Shown here one piece after another: positions 17,646 through 24,846 of a stretch of DNA of 48,550 nt. This DNA is from Erysipelotrichaceae bacterium (GTDB taxonomy: Bacteria; Bacillota_I; Bacilli_A; Erysipelotrichales; Erysipelotrichaceae): the NCBI GenBank assembly GCA_017539105.1, contig JAFYHQ010000044.1, positions 1 through 48,550 on the forward strand, given 5' to 3'. Positions within the stretch are counted from its first letter, which is position 1. Every line of letters begins with the position of its first letter. Both the position numbers and the translations under genes were made by a program. Below the pieces are notes generated by a model. The model was not told where the DNA came from. It saw only the letters and a program-made list of their open reading frames with translations, and did not search any database.

Positions 17646-19364
17646 TTATATATGCTTTTTACATTTTCTACAACCACGGCCATTAGTTCTGTGATTGATA
17701 GTATCCTTCCAAACATTGCCGCATTTTGAACAAATCCAATATATCATCTTTGCTTGCCCCCTGGTAACTTCTGTTGGCTTGAGAGTGTTAAGTGTAGGAT
17801 GCCATTCCGCTGCAAGATCAGGATCGGTTGTAGCTAAATCGTTTATTCGCGGGACAACAACTCTATTCGCACAGCAAGGACATCCTATTCCATTGGCTCT
17901 GTTATAGATTTGAGCATCCCATCTATAGCCACACTTATGGCATTTCCAAGATACTTCCAAATGACTGCCACGGCCAACTTTTGTTGGATCGATATCTGTA
18001 TTGTTTTCATAGTCCCAATCTTGCATCAGCTCAGGCATTACGGTAGGAAGATCATTAATGCCGCTTACTATTGTTTTTCCCGAACACAAAGGGCATCCGT
18101 TTCTATAGTCTCTTGTACGATCGCAGATTGCTGCTTTCCACTTGTGACCGCACTTGTGGCATTTCCATCCAACAACTTCACCGCTGCCGTTGGTATAATG
18201 CTCTGGTCCATATTCGTTTGCTTCGTAATCCCAATCCAGTAAGCACCATTCTTTATCGATACTCCCGCGTTTGGCAAGAATATTGTCCTTTCTTGTACTC
18301 ATTCTTTTTGGCATGGCACAGACGTCACATCCATGTCCTTTTGTCCTATTCGCAATAGGTGCTTGCCATTCATTTCCGCAATTAGGGCAGAGCCACCACA
18401 CGGATTCTGCACTTCCTGGAACAAACAGATCAGGAGTCAACTTTCCGTTCTTTGTAGGATGCCACTCTTTGGCGATTTCAGGGTATAGATACTGGAGAGA
18501 ATCTTCTAATTTAAGTGTTTTGTATTCAAGGATTTCAGCTCTGTCTCTGGCAACATTTACATCATATGAACGATAAGAAAAGAGAGTAAGCTGTTTAAGA
18601 AAATCGGTTATATAAAAATCCAATTGCTGATAATCACATTTCTTAGGGATATACCATATTCCATCTGCTACATCAGAAAATCCCGTAAAAGATCCTTCCT
18701 TAATCCGGAACAGACGAATATCGTTTTTCTTGCATATCTGATATTTCTTTTCTTCTCTCGTTTTCGACTGAGCGGATTTGTCGTGCCAGAATATACCATC
18801 ATACTCAATGCCAGTTTTTATAGATGGGATATAGATATCAAGTTCCATACTGTTATCAAAAATCCCCTTATACCTGTTTACCGCATCAGGGTAAAACTTT
18901 TTGATGTAATAGAAAAAACACTGTTCAGGAAGAGAGGTACCTCTTGCTTTGACACAATCCGGACATTCCTCACCTGATGTTCGTTTATAAATGGCTTTTT
19001 TGTATTTATGTCCTTTCGGACAGATCCAATTTACTACTTTGTTCGACTTAACAGCTACAGTTGAAGGATCAATAGTGTTGGTTTCAAAATCCCACTCTGA
19101 CATAATATCAGGGCGTTGTGACTGTAGATCGTTATACCCTGGCAGGATCTTTTTGTTTGAACAATAAGGACAACCAGATCCTCTTTTTGCTCTATGGTAT
19201 ATGGATGTAATCCACTTATGGCCCTTTGAACAGATCCAACTCGGTTTCATTCCGCTACCAGTCGTCAGTTTTTTAGGATCGAGACCGAGTTTATTATTCT
19301 CTTCCCAATTCCATTCCTTCATCAAACGAGTATCACTAATTATGTATTCTTTTCTTTTTGCCAT
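17646..19364 (-). CDS. Six treble-clef zinc repeats around a Vsr/PD-(D/E)XK-like nuclease core
   Basis: A 572-residue protein of the treble-clef zinc-finger (PF14311-like) class. Six units are visible, at residues 45-68, 115-137, 326-349, 402-427, 475-498 and 545-568. Each has a W-x-C start, a GH/CG-x-x-W turn and a C-x-x-C end. The first two use C-x-x-G-H, the last four C-x-x-C. Units are spaced by an xNDLxxxxPxxxxEW linker. Between units 2 and 3 sits a nuclease-like domain (about 144-235): SLPEQ (E147), MELDIYIPS (D176), GIEYDGIFWH (E187, D189), then a C-terminal strand (IRLFRI). That is the E..D..ExD order of Vsr/DUF559-type enzymes. No Shine-Dalgarno. An extended -10 lies 15 nt upstream. 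Likely cuts or binds DNA; a defence role is inferred from the partner and island setting. Confidence 0.78.
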   Translation of the reverse strand: MAKRKEYIISDTRLMKEWNWEENNKLGLDPKKLTTGSGMKPSWICSKGHKWITSIYHRAKRGSGCPYCSNKKILPGYNDLQSQRPDIMSEWDFETNTIDPSTVAVKSNKVVNWICPKGHKYKKAIYKRTSGEECPDCVKARGTSLPEQCFFYYIKKFYPDAVNRYKGIFDNSMELDIYIPSIKTGIEYDGIFWHDKSAQSKTREEKKYQICKKNDIRLFRIKEGSFTGFSDVADGIWYIPKKCDYQQLDFYITDFLKQLTLFSYRSYDVNVARDRAEILEYKTLKLEDSLQYLYPEIAKEWHPTKNGKLTPDLFVPGSAESVWWLCPNCGNEWQAPIANRTKGHGCDVCAMPKRMSTRKDNILAKRGSIDKEWCLLDWDYEANEYGPEHYTNGSGEVVGWKCHKCGHKWKAAICDRTRDYRNGCPLCSGKTIVSGINDLPTVMPELMQDWDYENNTDIDPTKVGRGSHLEVSWKCHKCGYRWDAQIYNRANGIGCPCCANRVVVPRINDLATTDPDLAAEWHPTLNTLKPTEVTRGQAKMIYWICSKCGNVWKDTINHRTNGRGCRKCKKHI

Positions 19365-19379
19365 TTTTTGCTTGAAATA

Positions 19380-19388
19380 ATTATAACA
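19380..19388 (-). promoter_or_regulatory. Extended -10 promoter for the zinc-repeat nuclease gene
   Basis: TGTTATAAT on the minus strand, 15 nt before the ATG, giving a 5' leader of only about 9 nt without a ribosome site. The same nonamer is kept in repeat copy 2. No recognisable -35. Confidence 0.55.
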
Positions 19389-19417
19389 TTCACCTTTGCA
19401 GAAAAAATTCCATCTGA

Positions 19418-19461
19418 AGCAGCAGAGCCAATATGAAAGACTCTGCTGCTTTGCTTTTTTT
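19418..19461 (+). terminator. Terminator-like hairpin inside repeat copy 1
   Basis: Perfect 10-bp stem AGCAGCAGAG / CTCTGCTGCT, 13-nt loop, then TTGC and seven T. It is oriented to stop plus-strand transcription, although no plus-strand gene ends here. The counterpart at 21114-21157 keeps a 9-10 bp stem with one mismatch and a T6 run. Confidence 0.55.
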
Positions 19462-19622
19462 CACATAAGAATCACTTAAAACAATTCATTCTATTTTATG
19501 TGTTATTTATACATGACCACTGTGTAAGTTTATTAGTATTACACTCATCGGACTCTCACCGGCACAATCTGGCTGTACGCATTCCCTCGCAAGTATCATT
19601 ATCACAGTACAGTATCTTCGTC

Positions 19623-19781
19623 ATGTCATCGCAGCACTTTTGTGTTGATCGCATGCGCACGCAGCCGCTCTATGATAAAGACTTGTATCTGATTAAGTTG
19701 GTAATAATCATGTGTTATGATCAGTTAAAATCAACCTTCAGACTGATGTTTTTCAAAGAGCTTTTATCGTCTAAAGGCTGA
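19623..19781 (+). other. Conserved small open frame in repeat copy 1 (possible 52-residue protein)
   Basis: From the ATG at 19623 the frame codes for MSSQHFCVDRMRTQPLYDKD... ending ELLSSKG. Copy 2 has the same frame from 21300 with most changes at third codon positions. In the shared frame before the copy-1 stop I count 12 differences: seven at position 3, four at position 1 and one at position 2. The frame is also open further upstream (from 19500), but a 2-nt indel between the copies breaks it there. No ribosome site. It may be a real small protein or an RNA with chance openness. Confidence 0.3.
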
Positions 19782-19783
19782 TT

Positions 19784-19812
19784 TACTGCTATCAAAGCGG
19801 TTCTTTTTTTTG
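19784..19812 (+). terminator. Terminator-like hairpin at the right end of repeat copy 1
   Basis: ACTGCT / AGCGGT stem (one G-T pair) with a short loop, followed by TC and a T8 run. It is identical in copy 2 (21463-21489). It directly follows the stop of the small frame, so it would end a plus-strand transcript covering the repeat. Confidence 0.5.
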
Positions 19813-19833
19813 GGGGTCAGGGGACCATTCGCA

Positions 19834-19862
19834 AGAAAAACCCTGTTTTAAGGGTTTTTTAT
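19834..19862 (-). terminator. Terminator after the island nucleoside-permease-like gene
   Basis: AACCCT / AGGGTT stem with a six-base loop and A/T runs on both sides, so it works in both directions. It lies about 105 nt past the minus-strand stop codon at 19967. I see nothing else in the 19863-19966 stretch. Confidence 0.65.
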
Positions 19863-19966
19863 ATTATATTTTAATTTCTGTTCTTATAACGATTCTGTTC
19901 TTCAGGCTTATACTCTTCTACATAGTTACTGAAGATCTGGAAAAACTCGTCGTTATGATATCAGCT

Positions 19967-21010
19967 TTATGGCTGGACCGCGATCTCCCCATCAAGTACG
20001 GCGTCGATCACGATGCTCGCAGTGTCGAAGAGATTGTGCATCGCCGTCTCGAAAATGTCAAACGTCTCACTGTTGTTCCGGGCAAACTTCTCGTTTATAT
20101 TCGTGTCTTCCAGCCAGAGACTTTCCGGTATTTCTGCGTCCATGAAAAGATCCGAGTTGACGATCACCCGCAGAGAAATGACGCGATCAAGCATGTCATA
20201 GCACGATGCAGCGTTCGCGATGGCGATCTCTTCCATCTCCGTGACGGCAAAAGGATCCGGGCAGTTGTAGTATTTGGCTATATATCGTGCCGTCACATGC
20301 CCGTAGGCACCTTTCCAGTAGTTGTCTCCGGAGACATCTGTACCCTTCAGAACAACGGGGTCGTCGTATACGTCATCCCAGCTAGGATAGTTTTCCTGCA
20401 GGACTCGCTTTGTCAGTTCCGTTGTGTGAAGCGGACAGTCCTTTATCATCTGATAGACACGTTCACAGAGACCCGTATCGAGGTGCTTGTATGAATAGTC
20501 TACATAGGCTTCATCCGGAAACCAGGTGACGGCGGAATCACTGTTTGCCATATCGCGGGTATCTACCTGATGACCGAGATCATAGTCACATACAGCGGTG
20601 ACCAGGACGACATCTCCGGGTTTGGAATAGCCGACGCTTCCGCCTGCGCATCCTACCGATACGATGTAGGCATCAGAGCAGTCATAACCCTCCAAAGAGA
20701 GCAGAGTCAGAAGCGAAAAACCGGAAGCAGTCTTACCTGAGCCGGTGACAAGGATCCCTACGCCATTCTCTTCATTCAAATAGAAATGTGCAGTTACAGG
20801 CATATGCGGGATCGCTATCTCTTCGCAACCCGGACAATACCGTTCATAGAACAACTGAGCCTCCCCGGGAAAATCTCCCGTCATTTCGCCCTCTTCGAAT
20901 TTCGGAATGATGATGGCACGTAAAACGGTCTTTTCTGGAACGGTTGAACAGGAAAAGAAAAACGTTGCACATATTATAAGCAAAATGATAAGAAGAATTG
21001 TTTTTTTCAT
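19967..21010 (-). CDS. Lipoprotein of the purine nucleoside permease (NUP) family, island copy
   Basis: A 347-residue secreted lipoprotein. A hydrophobic signal (MKKTILLIILLIICATFFFSC) ends at a lipobox cysteine (C21). The mature part matches the NUP/nucleosidase-like fold: GVGILVTGSGKTASG, a Gly-rich VSVGCAGGSVGYSKPGD (phosphorylase-like nucleoside site region), DNYWKGAYG, VTEMEEIAIA and DRVISLRVIVNSD. The family is related to nucleoside phosphorylases and may cleave or bind nucleosides outside the cell. AAAGG lies 9 nt before the ATG at 21010; an ATG at 21016 is too close to it. It is clearly a paralog of 30986-32038. Its upstream region is repeat copy 2, with a 14-codon frame ending at the gene start. 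Confidence 0.8.
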   Translation of the reverse strand: MKKTILLIILLIICATFFFSCSTVPEKTVLRAIIIPKFEEGEMTGDFPGEAQLFYERYCPGCEEIAIPHMPVTAHFYLNEENGVGILVTGSGKTASGFSLLTLLSLEGYDCSDAYIVSVGCAGGSVGYSKPGDVVLVTAVCDYDLGHQVDTRDMANSDSAVTWFPDEAYVDYSYKHLDTGLCERVYQMIKDCPLHTTELTKRVLQENYPSWDDVYDDPVVLKGTDVSGDNYWKGAYGHVTARYIAKYYNCPDPFAVTEMEEIAIANAASCYDMLDRVISLRVIVNSDLFMDAEIPESLWLEDTNINEKFARNNSETFDIFETAMHNLFDTASIVIDAVLDGEIAVQP

Positions 21011-21016
21011 AGCCAT

Positions 21017-21061
21017 TCACCTTTGTATTGTAACTGTATTGTCACTTATCTGCTTTACCAT
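21017..21061 (-). other. Possible leader peptide (14 codons) before the island NUP-like gene
   Basis: ATG GTA AAG... encodes MVKQISDNTVTIQR and stops with TGA directly followed by ATG (TGAATG). The codon AGG just before its stop is part of the ribosome site for the downstream gene. Its ATG is homologous to the start codon of the zinc-repeat nuclease in copy 1 (ATGGCAAAA versus ATGGTAAAG). It may therefore be a relic of a captured promoter-plus-start region rather than a regulator. Confidence 0.3.
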
Positions 21062-21505
21062 TTTTACTTGAAATCATTATAACATACACCTGTACAGATA
21101 ATATTACCTCTAAAACAGCAGAGCCAATACGAAAGATCTGCTGCTTTACTCTTTTTTCGTAAGGATCATAGAAAAACGTTTTTCGTTATTTATACATGAT
21201 TACCGTGCAAGTTAAGGATTACACTCATCGGACTCTCCGGTACCATCTTGCTGTACGCAAACCCCGACAAGTATCATTGTCACAGTACAGTATCCTCATC
21301 ATGTCATCGCAGCACTTTTGTGTTGATCGCATGCGCACGCAGCCGCTCTATGATAAAGACTTGTATCTAATTAAGTTAGTAATAATCATGTGTTATGATC
21401 AGCTAAATTCAAGCTTCAGACTGATGTTTGTCAAAGAACTTTTATCGTCTAAGGGGTGTTTCACTGCTATCAAAGCGGTTCTTTTTTTTGGGGGTCAGGG
21501 GACCA
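21058..21505. repeat. Long direct repeat, copy 2 (448 bp)
   Basis: Counterpart of 19361-19827. It holds the extended -10 TGTTATAAT (21076-21084, minus), the hairpin 21114-21157, the conserved frame from 21300, and the hairpin/T8 at 21463-21489. It ends with the same GGGGGTCAGGGGACCA, which runs directly into the right att-like repeat. Outside copy 2 the gene-free stretch 21506-21577 holds only that att-like terminator. Confidence 0.85.
21076..21084 (-). promoter_or_regulatory. Extended -10 promoter for the island NUP-like gene
   Basis: TGTTATAAT on the minus strand, identical to the one in copy 1. Start predicted near 21069, giving a leader of about 60 nt that contains the 14-codon frame. 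Confidence 0.5.
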
Positions 21506-21542
21506 GAGCATATGAAAAGTACGGGTAAGACCGTACTTTTTT
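21501..21542 (+). repeat. Right copy of the 42-bp att-like direct repeat, with terminator hairpin
   Basis: GACCAGAGCATATGAAAAGT, then a GTACGG / CCGTAC hairpin inside A/T runs. It matches 16521-16562 at 37 of 42 positions. It also serves as a bidirectional terminator for the minus-strand Nudix gene (stop at 21578). Confidence 0.6.
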
Positions 21543-21577
21543 CATGATTATTCAGATAGATAAACAGGAATTTGTCA

Positions 21578-22093
21578 TTATATCAGTCCATCTGCAATCA
21601 GGTTTTCAAGCACCCGTGCTTCTCTTTCGAACATCATCTGATTATATGGACTGTTCATTACATTATAGTTTTTATTCATGGCAACAAGAGGCTCCACATA
21701 CTCCAGCCTATATGATTCCTGTGCCTCGTAATCATCCAGCTGTTGAGGTACCATCACATCCTTTACTCTACAGAGATAATAGTAATTATCCTGAATGAAA
21801 CACTCCGTGGCGTCCATATCACTCCTCTGGATCCTATGAACATATCCATATTCCTTAACCGATTCAGGAATGATAACCAGGCCTGCTTCTTCCTGTGTCT
21901 CACGAATCATCGCTTCAACAGGATTCTCTCCGTTTTCTATTCCTCCCCCAGGGAATTTGTAGTAATCATATTGTAAGCTGTGAATCATGGCGACCTTGCC
22001 GTCTCTGATAATAATGCTTCTTGCAGAATTACGTGTGAAAGCATGCGTGCATTGAGCGTAATCCTTTTTGTCCATTTCAAATAGCAATCTCAT
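21578..22093 (-). CDS. Nudix hydrolase
   Basis: A 171-residue Nudix protein that hydrolyses a nucleoside diphosphate linked to another group. The Nudix box is complete: GGGIENGENPVEAMIRETQEEAGL region (G-x5-E-x7-R-E-x2-E-E-x-G). A long C-terminal part (YRLEYVEPLVAMNKNYN) resembles sugar-nucleotide-type Nudix proteins, but the substrate cannot be told. AAGGAT lies 9 nt before the ATG. Last gene of a minus-strand group with the calcineurin-like phosphatase, GNAT and P-loop genes upstream. Confidence 0.88.
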   Translation of the reverse strand: MRLLFEMDKKDYAQCTHAFTRNSARSIIIRDGKVAMIHSLQYDYYKFPGGGIENGENPVEAMIRETQEEAGLVIIPESVKEYGYVHRIQRSDMDATECFIQDNYYYLCRVKDVMVPQQLDDYEAQESYRLEYVEPLVAMNKNYNVMNSPYNQMMFEREARVLENLIADGLI

Positions 22094-22128
22094 CTGTTTT
22101 TATCCTTGCAAATCACGATTTGTCATTT

Positions 22129-22848
22129 TCAAAAACCGTAAAAGTATCTCTTAATATTCTCTGCATCAGGATAATTGAGCTCATCTATTTTCCGGATTAC
22201 TGCATCGACATCATATCGAACATCAACTTTCTCAATCGAGGCTATGCCGTTTTCAATACTTAAGACACCTGCCCTTGCAATATCATGTTCCTTTGAAGGA
22301 CAGCCAAGTGAACCGACATTGATATAAAACTTATCTCCCTTGCAGATATTTCTATTATGATCGTGCCCATAGATTATGATGTCGCTTTCTACGTCCGCAA
22401 ACATGTCCATCAGATCAGATTCGGTAGGATTTGTTTTGGATTTTGAATAACGGCCATTCTCATCCATGCATGAATGCATGACAGAGATACTGAATCCTCC
22501 AATGATAAAATCAATTCTTTTTGGCAGTCCGCGAAGAAACGCGACGGATTCTTCGGATAACAGGCCATGTTCCCACTTGTGATGTTCCATTTCCCCGTAG
22601 CTCATATTCTCTTCATTGGGCCATTCTGTAGGTATACCTTCAAGCAGATAATCCTCATGGTTTCCCCGTACGGCAATCAATCCTGGAATACGGATCATCT
22701 CCTGGACCGTTTCTTCGGGATCGGGCCCGATACCGACCATATCCCCGCAGCAGATGATCCTGTCGCAATTCATCTCATCCAACCGTTTCAAAACAGCTCG
22801 CAAGGCTGTCACATTGTTATGAATATCGGTTATGATTCCATATTTCAT
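22129..22848 (-). CDS. Calcineurin-like metallophosphoesterase (YfcE/MJ0936 type)
   Basis: A 239-residue two-metal phosphoesterase. Motifs: ITDIHNN (D-x-H), CGDMVGIGPDP (GD), RGNHEDYLL (GNHE), VMHSCMDE, and YGHDHNRN (GHxH), ending INVGSLGCP. Such proteins cleave phosphomonoesters or phosphodiesters; the substrate is unknown. GGAGGAAA ribosome site; 35 nt before the Nudix gene. Confidence 0.88.
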   Translation of the reverse strand: MKYGIITDIHNNVTALRAVLKRLDEMNCDRIICCGDMVGIGPDPEETVQEMIRIPGLIAVRGNHEDYLLEGIPTEWPNEENMSYGEMEHHKWEHGLLSEESVAFLRGLPKRIDFIIGGFSISVMHSCMDENGRYSKSKTNPTESDLMDMFADVESDIIIYGHDHNRNICKGDKFYINVGSLGCPSKEHDIARAGVLSIENGIASIEKVDVRYDVDAVIRKIDELNYPDAENIKRYFYGF

Positions 22849-22884
22849 CGGATTTCCTCCATAGATTCGATTTTGTCAAGCTGT

Positions 22885-23625
22885 TTAATTCATCTGGTAG
22901 CAGACGTATTCGTGGCTGAATTCGTAGCCGAGTTTTTCCGCAAGCCGGACGGACAGCTTGCTCGCTGCGTCCCATGCAGGATACAATCCCTCATCAAGAC
23001 ATTCGAGAATCAGCTTTGCGGCGACTGCTGAACCCAGCCCTTTCTGCTGTTCCTCCTTGATGGTGTCAATCTCGATATCGATCCCCTTCTTATTACGGGA
23101 ATAAGAAGATGCGACAGCAACGATTTTATCTTCCTTCATAACAGCAAAACCTCTCCCGAGTTCAAGATACTTTTCCTTTGATTCAAATGACGAAACAGCT
23201 TCCTCAAACATTTCGATTTCCAGACAGACATCATATAATTCCCCGTCAATCTTGCGGAAGGTATATCCCTCGGGAAGCGCGTTTGCCATCGCTTCAAGCT
23301 TTTCCCGATCGAATTTCGTATCTTTACGGATCGCATAGCGAATCTGTTTGTAGGCGGAGAAGTTGTTTTCGATCAGCTCTTGCCATGCTTCATTCTGCGG
23401 AACAACGAGCATCCACTGATCCGGTTTGGAACGTACAAGCTCCAGGTTCGGCTCTCCTGCGAGATAAGCAAAATCGCCGATCACAGCCATAACGGACTTC
23501 GGATGTTCCATGTCATCTGCAAAGATTTTTCCCATCACGTTGTCGAGACAAGCAATGATGCCGGCATCTTCCCAGCCCGCAAAAACGGGAGCGGCTTTTG
23601 CCGGATCAGTCAATTCATAAATCAT
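22885..23625 (-). CDS. GNAT acetyltransferase (PF12746-like)
   Basis: A 246-residue protein. The N-terminal half (residues 1-120, with VMAVIGDFAYLAGEP) is the extra domain typical of the ZK1248/GNAT_acetyltr_2 type. The C-terminal half carries the acetyl-CoA fold: FAVMKEDKIVAVASSYSRN, IDTIKEEQQKGLGSAVAAKL (the R/Q-x-x-G-x-G/A loop with Q at the first place), and WDAASKLSVRLAEKLGYEF. GGAGGATATCAA ribosome site. Its ATG overlaps the stop of the P-loop gene upstream by 4 nt, so the pair is co-translated. Substrate unknown. Confidence 0.82.
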   Translation of the reverse strand: MIYELTDPAKAAPVFAGWEDAGIIACLDNVMGKIFADDMEHPKSVMAVIGDFAYLAGEPNLELVRSKPDQWMLVVPQNEAWQELIENNFSAYKQIRYAIRKDTKFDREKLEAMANALPEGYTFRKIDGELYDVCLEIEMFEEAVSSFESKEKYLELGRGFAVMKEDKIVAVASSYSRNKKGIDIEIDTIKEEQQKGLGSAVAAKLILECLDEGLYPAWDAASKLSVRLAEKLGYEFSHEYVCYQMN

Positions 23626-24755
23626 TTGATATCCTCCGTTCTGATCTGTGTTTCTGTTCTGTGATCCTTTTCTCTTTTATATATCGTTCCCGTTTCCGAC
23701 CATTGCGGGATAATCTGCTGACCGCAAAGCCGGACGGAATCCTCTTTAAAAAACAACAGTGTTTCTGGCAAGCCTTCGATGAAAAATTCAGTTTGTGATT
23801 TGGGAGAGAGTCTCCTTCTGACTCCTTCCGGGTCCGTCAGGATATTGCCTTTGATGGAAAAAGAAACTCCAATCAAATCATTCACATACCTTCCGTCCTT
23901 TGCCTGACACGAAGATGCATCCTGATATGTTATACCGAGAAATCGAAGCATTTCCGTTTCGTAAAGGTCCCAATTCTGCGCTGTGATCTCGATTTTCAGT
24001 TTGCTGCAGTCTGCTTCATCATAAAGCCTTGAAGCGAAATCCGCGTAATCTTTCAGAAAATCGAAAAACGCCGTAACATCCTGCTGTTTATTCCTATAGT
24101 AAGGACGATCTTTATCCCGTTCCCAGGTGGATTCCAGGTCCTTGATGCCTCGCTGCTTTTCAATAAACGCGATGGAATCCTCAGTATTTTCCCGGTACAG
24201 ATAGATCAAGGCAGGATGCAAGGGTCTGAGCATATTCATGATACTATGAACAAGCTGAGTCAGTCTTGGGTATTCCGCTCCGTTCAGCAGATAAGTGAAG
24301 ATCTGATACTGGAATATGCTGCTGTCCAATATGTAAGTCGTATCATCATGCAACGCTGTCTTCACAAAGGCTTCCCATTTTTCATACGCAACCGTTTCAT
24401 AGCGTTCCAAAGGAAAATCCATCACGTCATATTGCAGAAGCTCCTGATACCATGCGGTTTGTTCCTGTCCTAGCAACTTTCTTGCCACGGTCAAATAATC
24501 GATCCCGACCGTAGTCGCTCTGATTTCAGCAATACTATTCAGCATCTCGGCAGCTTCCGGATACTTTTCAATAAAAAGACAATATTCCTCTTTTGTCAGG
24601 CAAACTTCTGAAAAGAACAGCGTGGGATGCGGCTGCGAAACCTCATGCAGCCAGCGGACATCCCGTCCGTTCCTTGAAAGCTGTTCATAAAGCTTGTATG
24701 AATTCGTCGTCTTTCCTGTTCCCGGAAGTCCTTCTATTAAAATCAGTCTGTTCAT
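23622..24755 (-). CDS. P-loop NTPase/kinase-like protein
   Basis: A 377-residue protein beginning MNRLILIEGLPGTGKTT, with Walker A GLPGTGKT at 9-16. The middle contains TTYILDSSIFQYQIFTYLL (a possible Walker B-like D) and PALIYLYRENTEDSIAF, as in thymidylate-kinase-like and zeta-toxin-like kinases. The last ~100 residues (SFSIKGNILTDPEGVRRRL...) form a separate beta-rich domain I do not recognise. It could phosphorylate a nucleotide or small molecule, but nothing shows which. Ribosome site weak; a TATAAT lies at 24801-24806 upstream. Confidence 0.72.
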   Translation of the reverse strand: MNRLILIEGLPGTGKTTNSYKLYEQLSRNGRDVRWLHEVSQPHPTLFFSEVCLTKEEYCLFIEKYPEAAEMLNSIAEIRATTVGIDYLTVARKLLGQEQTAWYQELLQYDVMDFPLERYETVAYEKWEAFVKTALHDDTTYILDSSIFQYQIFTYLLNGAEYPRLTQLVHSIMNMLRPLHPALIYLYRENTEDSIAFIEKQRGIKDLESTWERDKDRPYYRNKQQDVTAFFDFLKDYADFASRLYDEADCSKLKIEITAQNWDLYETEMLRFLGITYQDASSCQAKDGRYVNDLIGVSFSIKGNILTDPEGVRRRLSPKSQTEFFIEGLPETLLFFKEDSVRLCGQQIIPQWSETGTIYKREKDHRTETQIRTEDIK

Positions 24756-24800
24756 AACTCGTTTCGTATGATCCTTGTTTGAAGATAAATCTTAAATTCT

Positions 24801-24806
24801 ATTATA
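24801..24806 (-). promoter_or_regulatory. Probable -10 box upstream of the P-loop/GNAT/phosphatase/Nudix group
   Basis: TATAAT on the minus strand about 45 nt before the ATG at 24755, in the gap after the preceding gene. No good -35 at 17 nt. Confidence 0.35.
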
Positions 24807-24846
24807 TTCCGAGATAACTTACTATCCCTGCAAATCGGAATCTGTC

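Larger units (their letters stand above)
19361..19827. repeat. Long direct repeat, copy 1 (467 bp)
   Basis: Matches 21058-21505 over its whole length. It is about 94% identical in the inner right part (19590-19778: 12 differences) and less similar, with small indels, to the left. It begins at the start codon of the zinc-repeat gene and ends with GGGGGTCAGGGGACCA. Each copy contains, left to right: a start codon, an extended -10 TGTTATAAT on the minus strand, a 9-10 bp hairpin with T-run, paired CTGTAC/GTACAG segments, a conserved plus-strand open frame, and a hairpin plus T8. No terminal inverted repeats, so not a simple MITE. Could be a structured RNA, a small-ORF locus or a shared promoter/leader block. 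Confidence 0.85.

Noticed and set aside
19540..19600. Cobalamin-riboswitch-like string (GGTGAGAGTCCG on the minus strand) in the repeat
   Set aside because: The rest of the B12 core (the GGGAAT and CCCGCNACTG order) is missing, and copy 2 lacks the GGTG.
19361..21505. Composite transposon made of two repeat copies around the NUP gene
   Set aside because: The copies have no terminal inverted repeats, transposase or target duplications.
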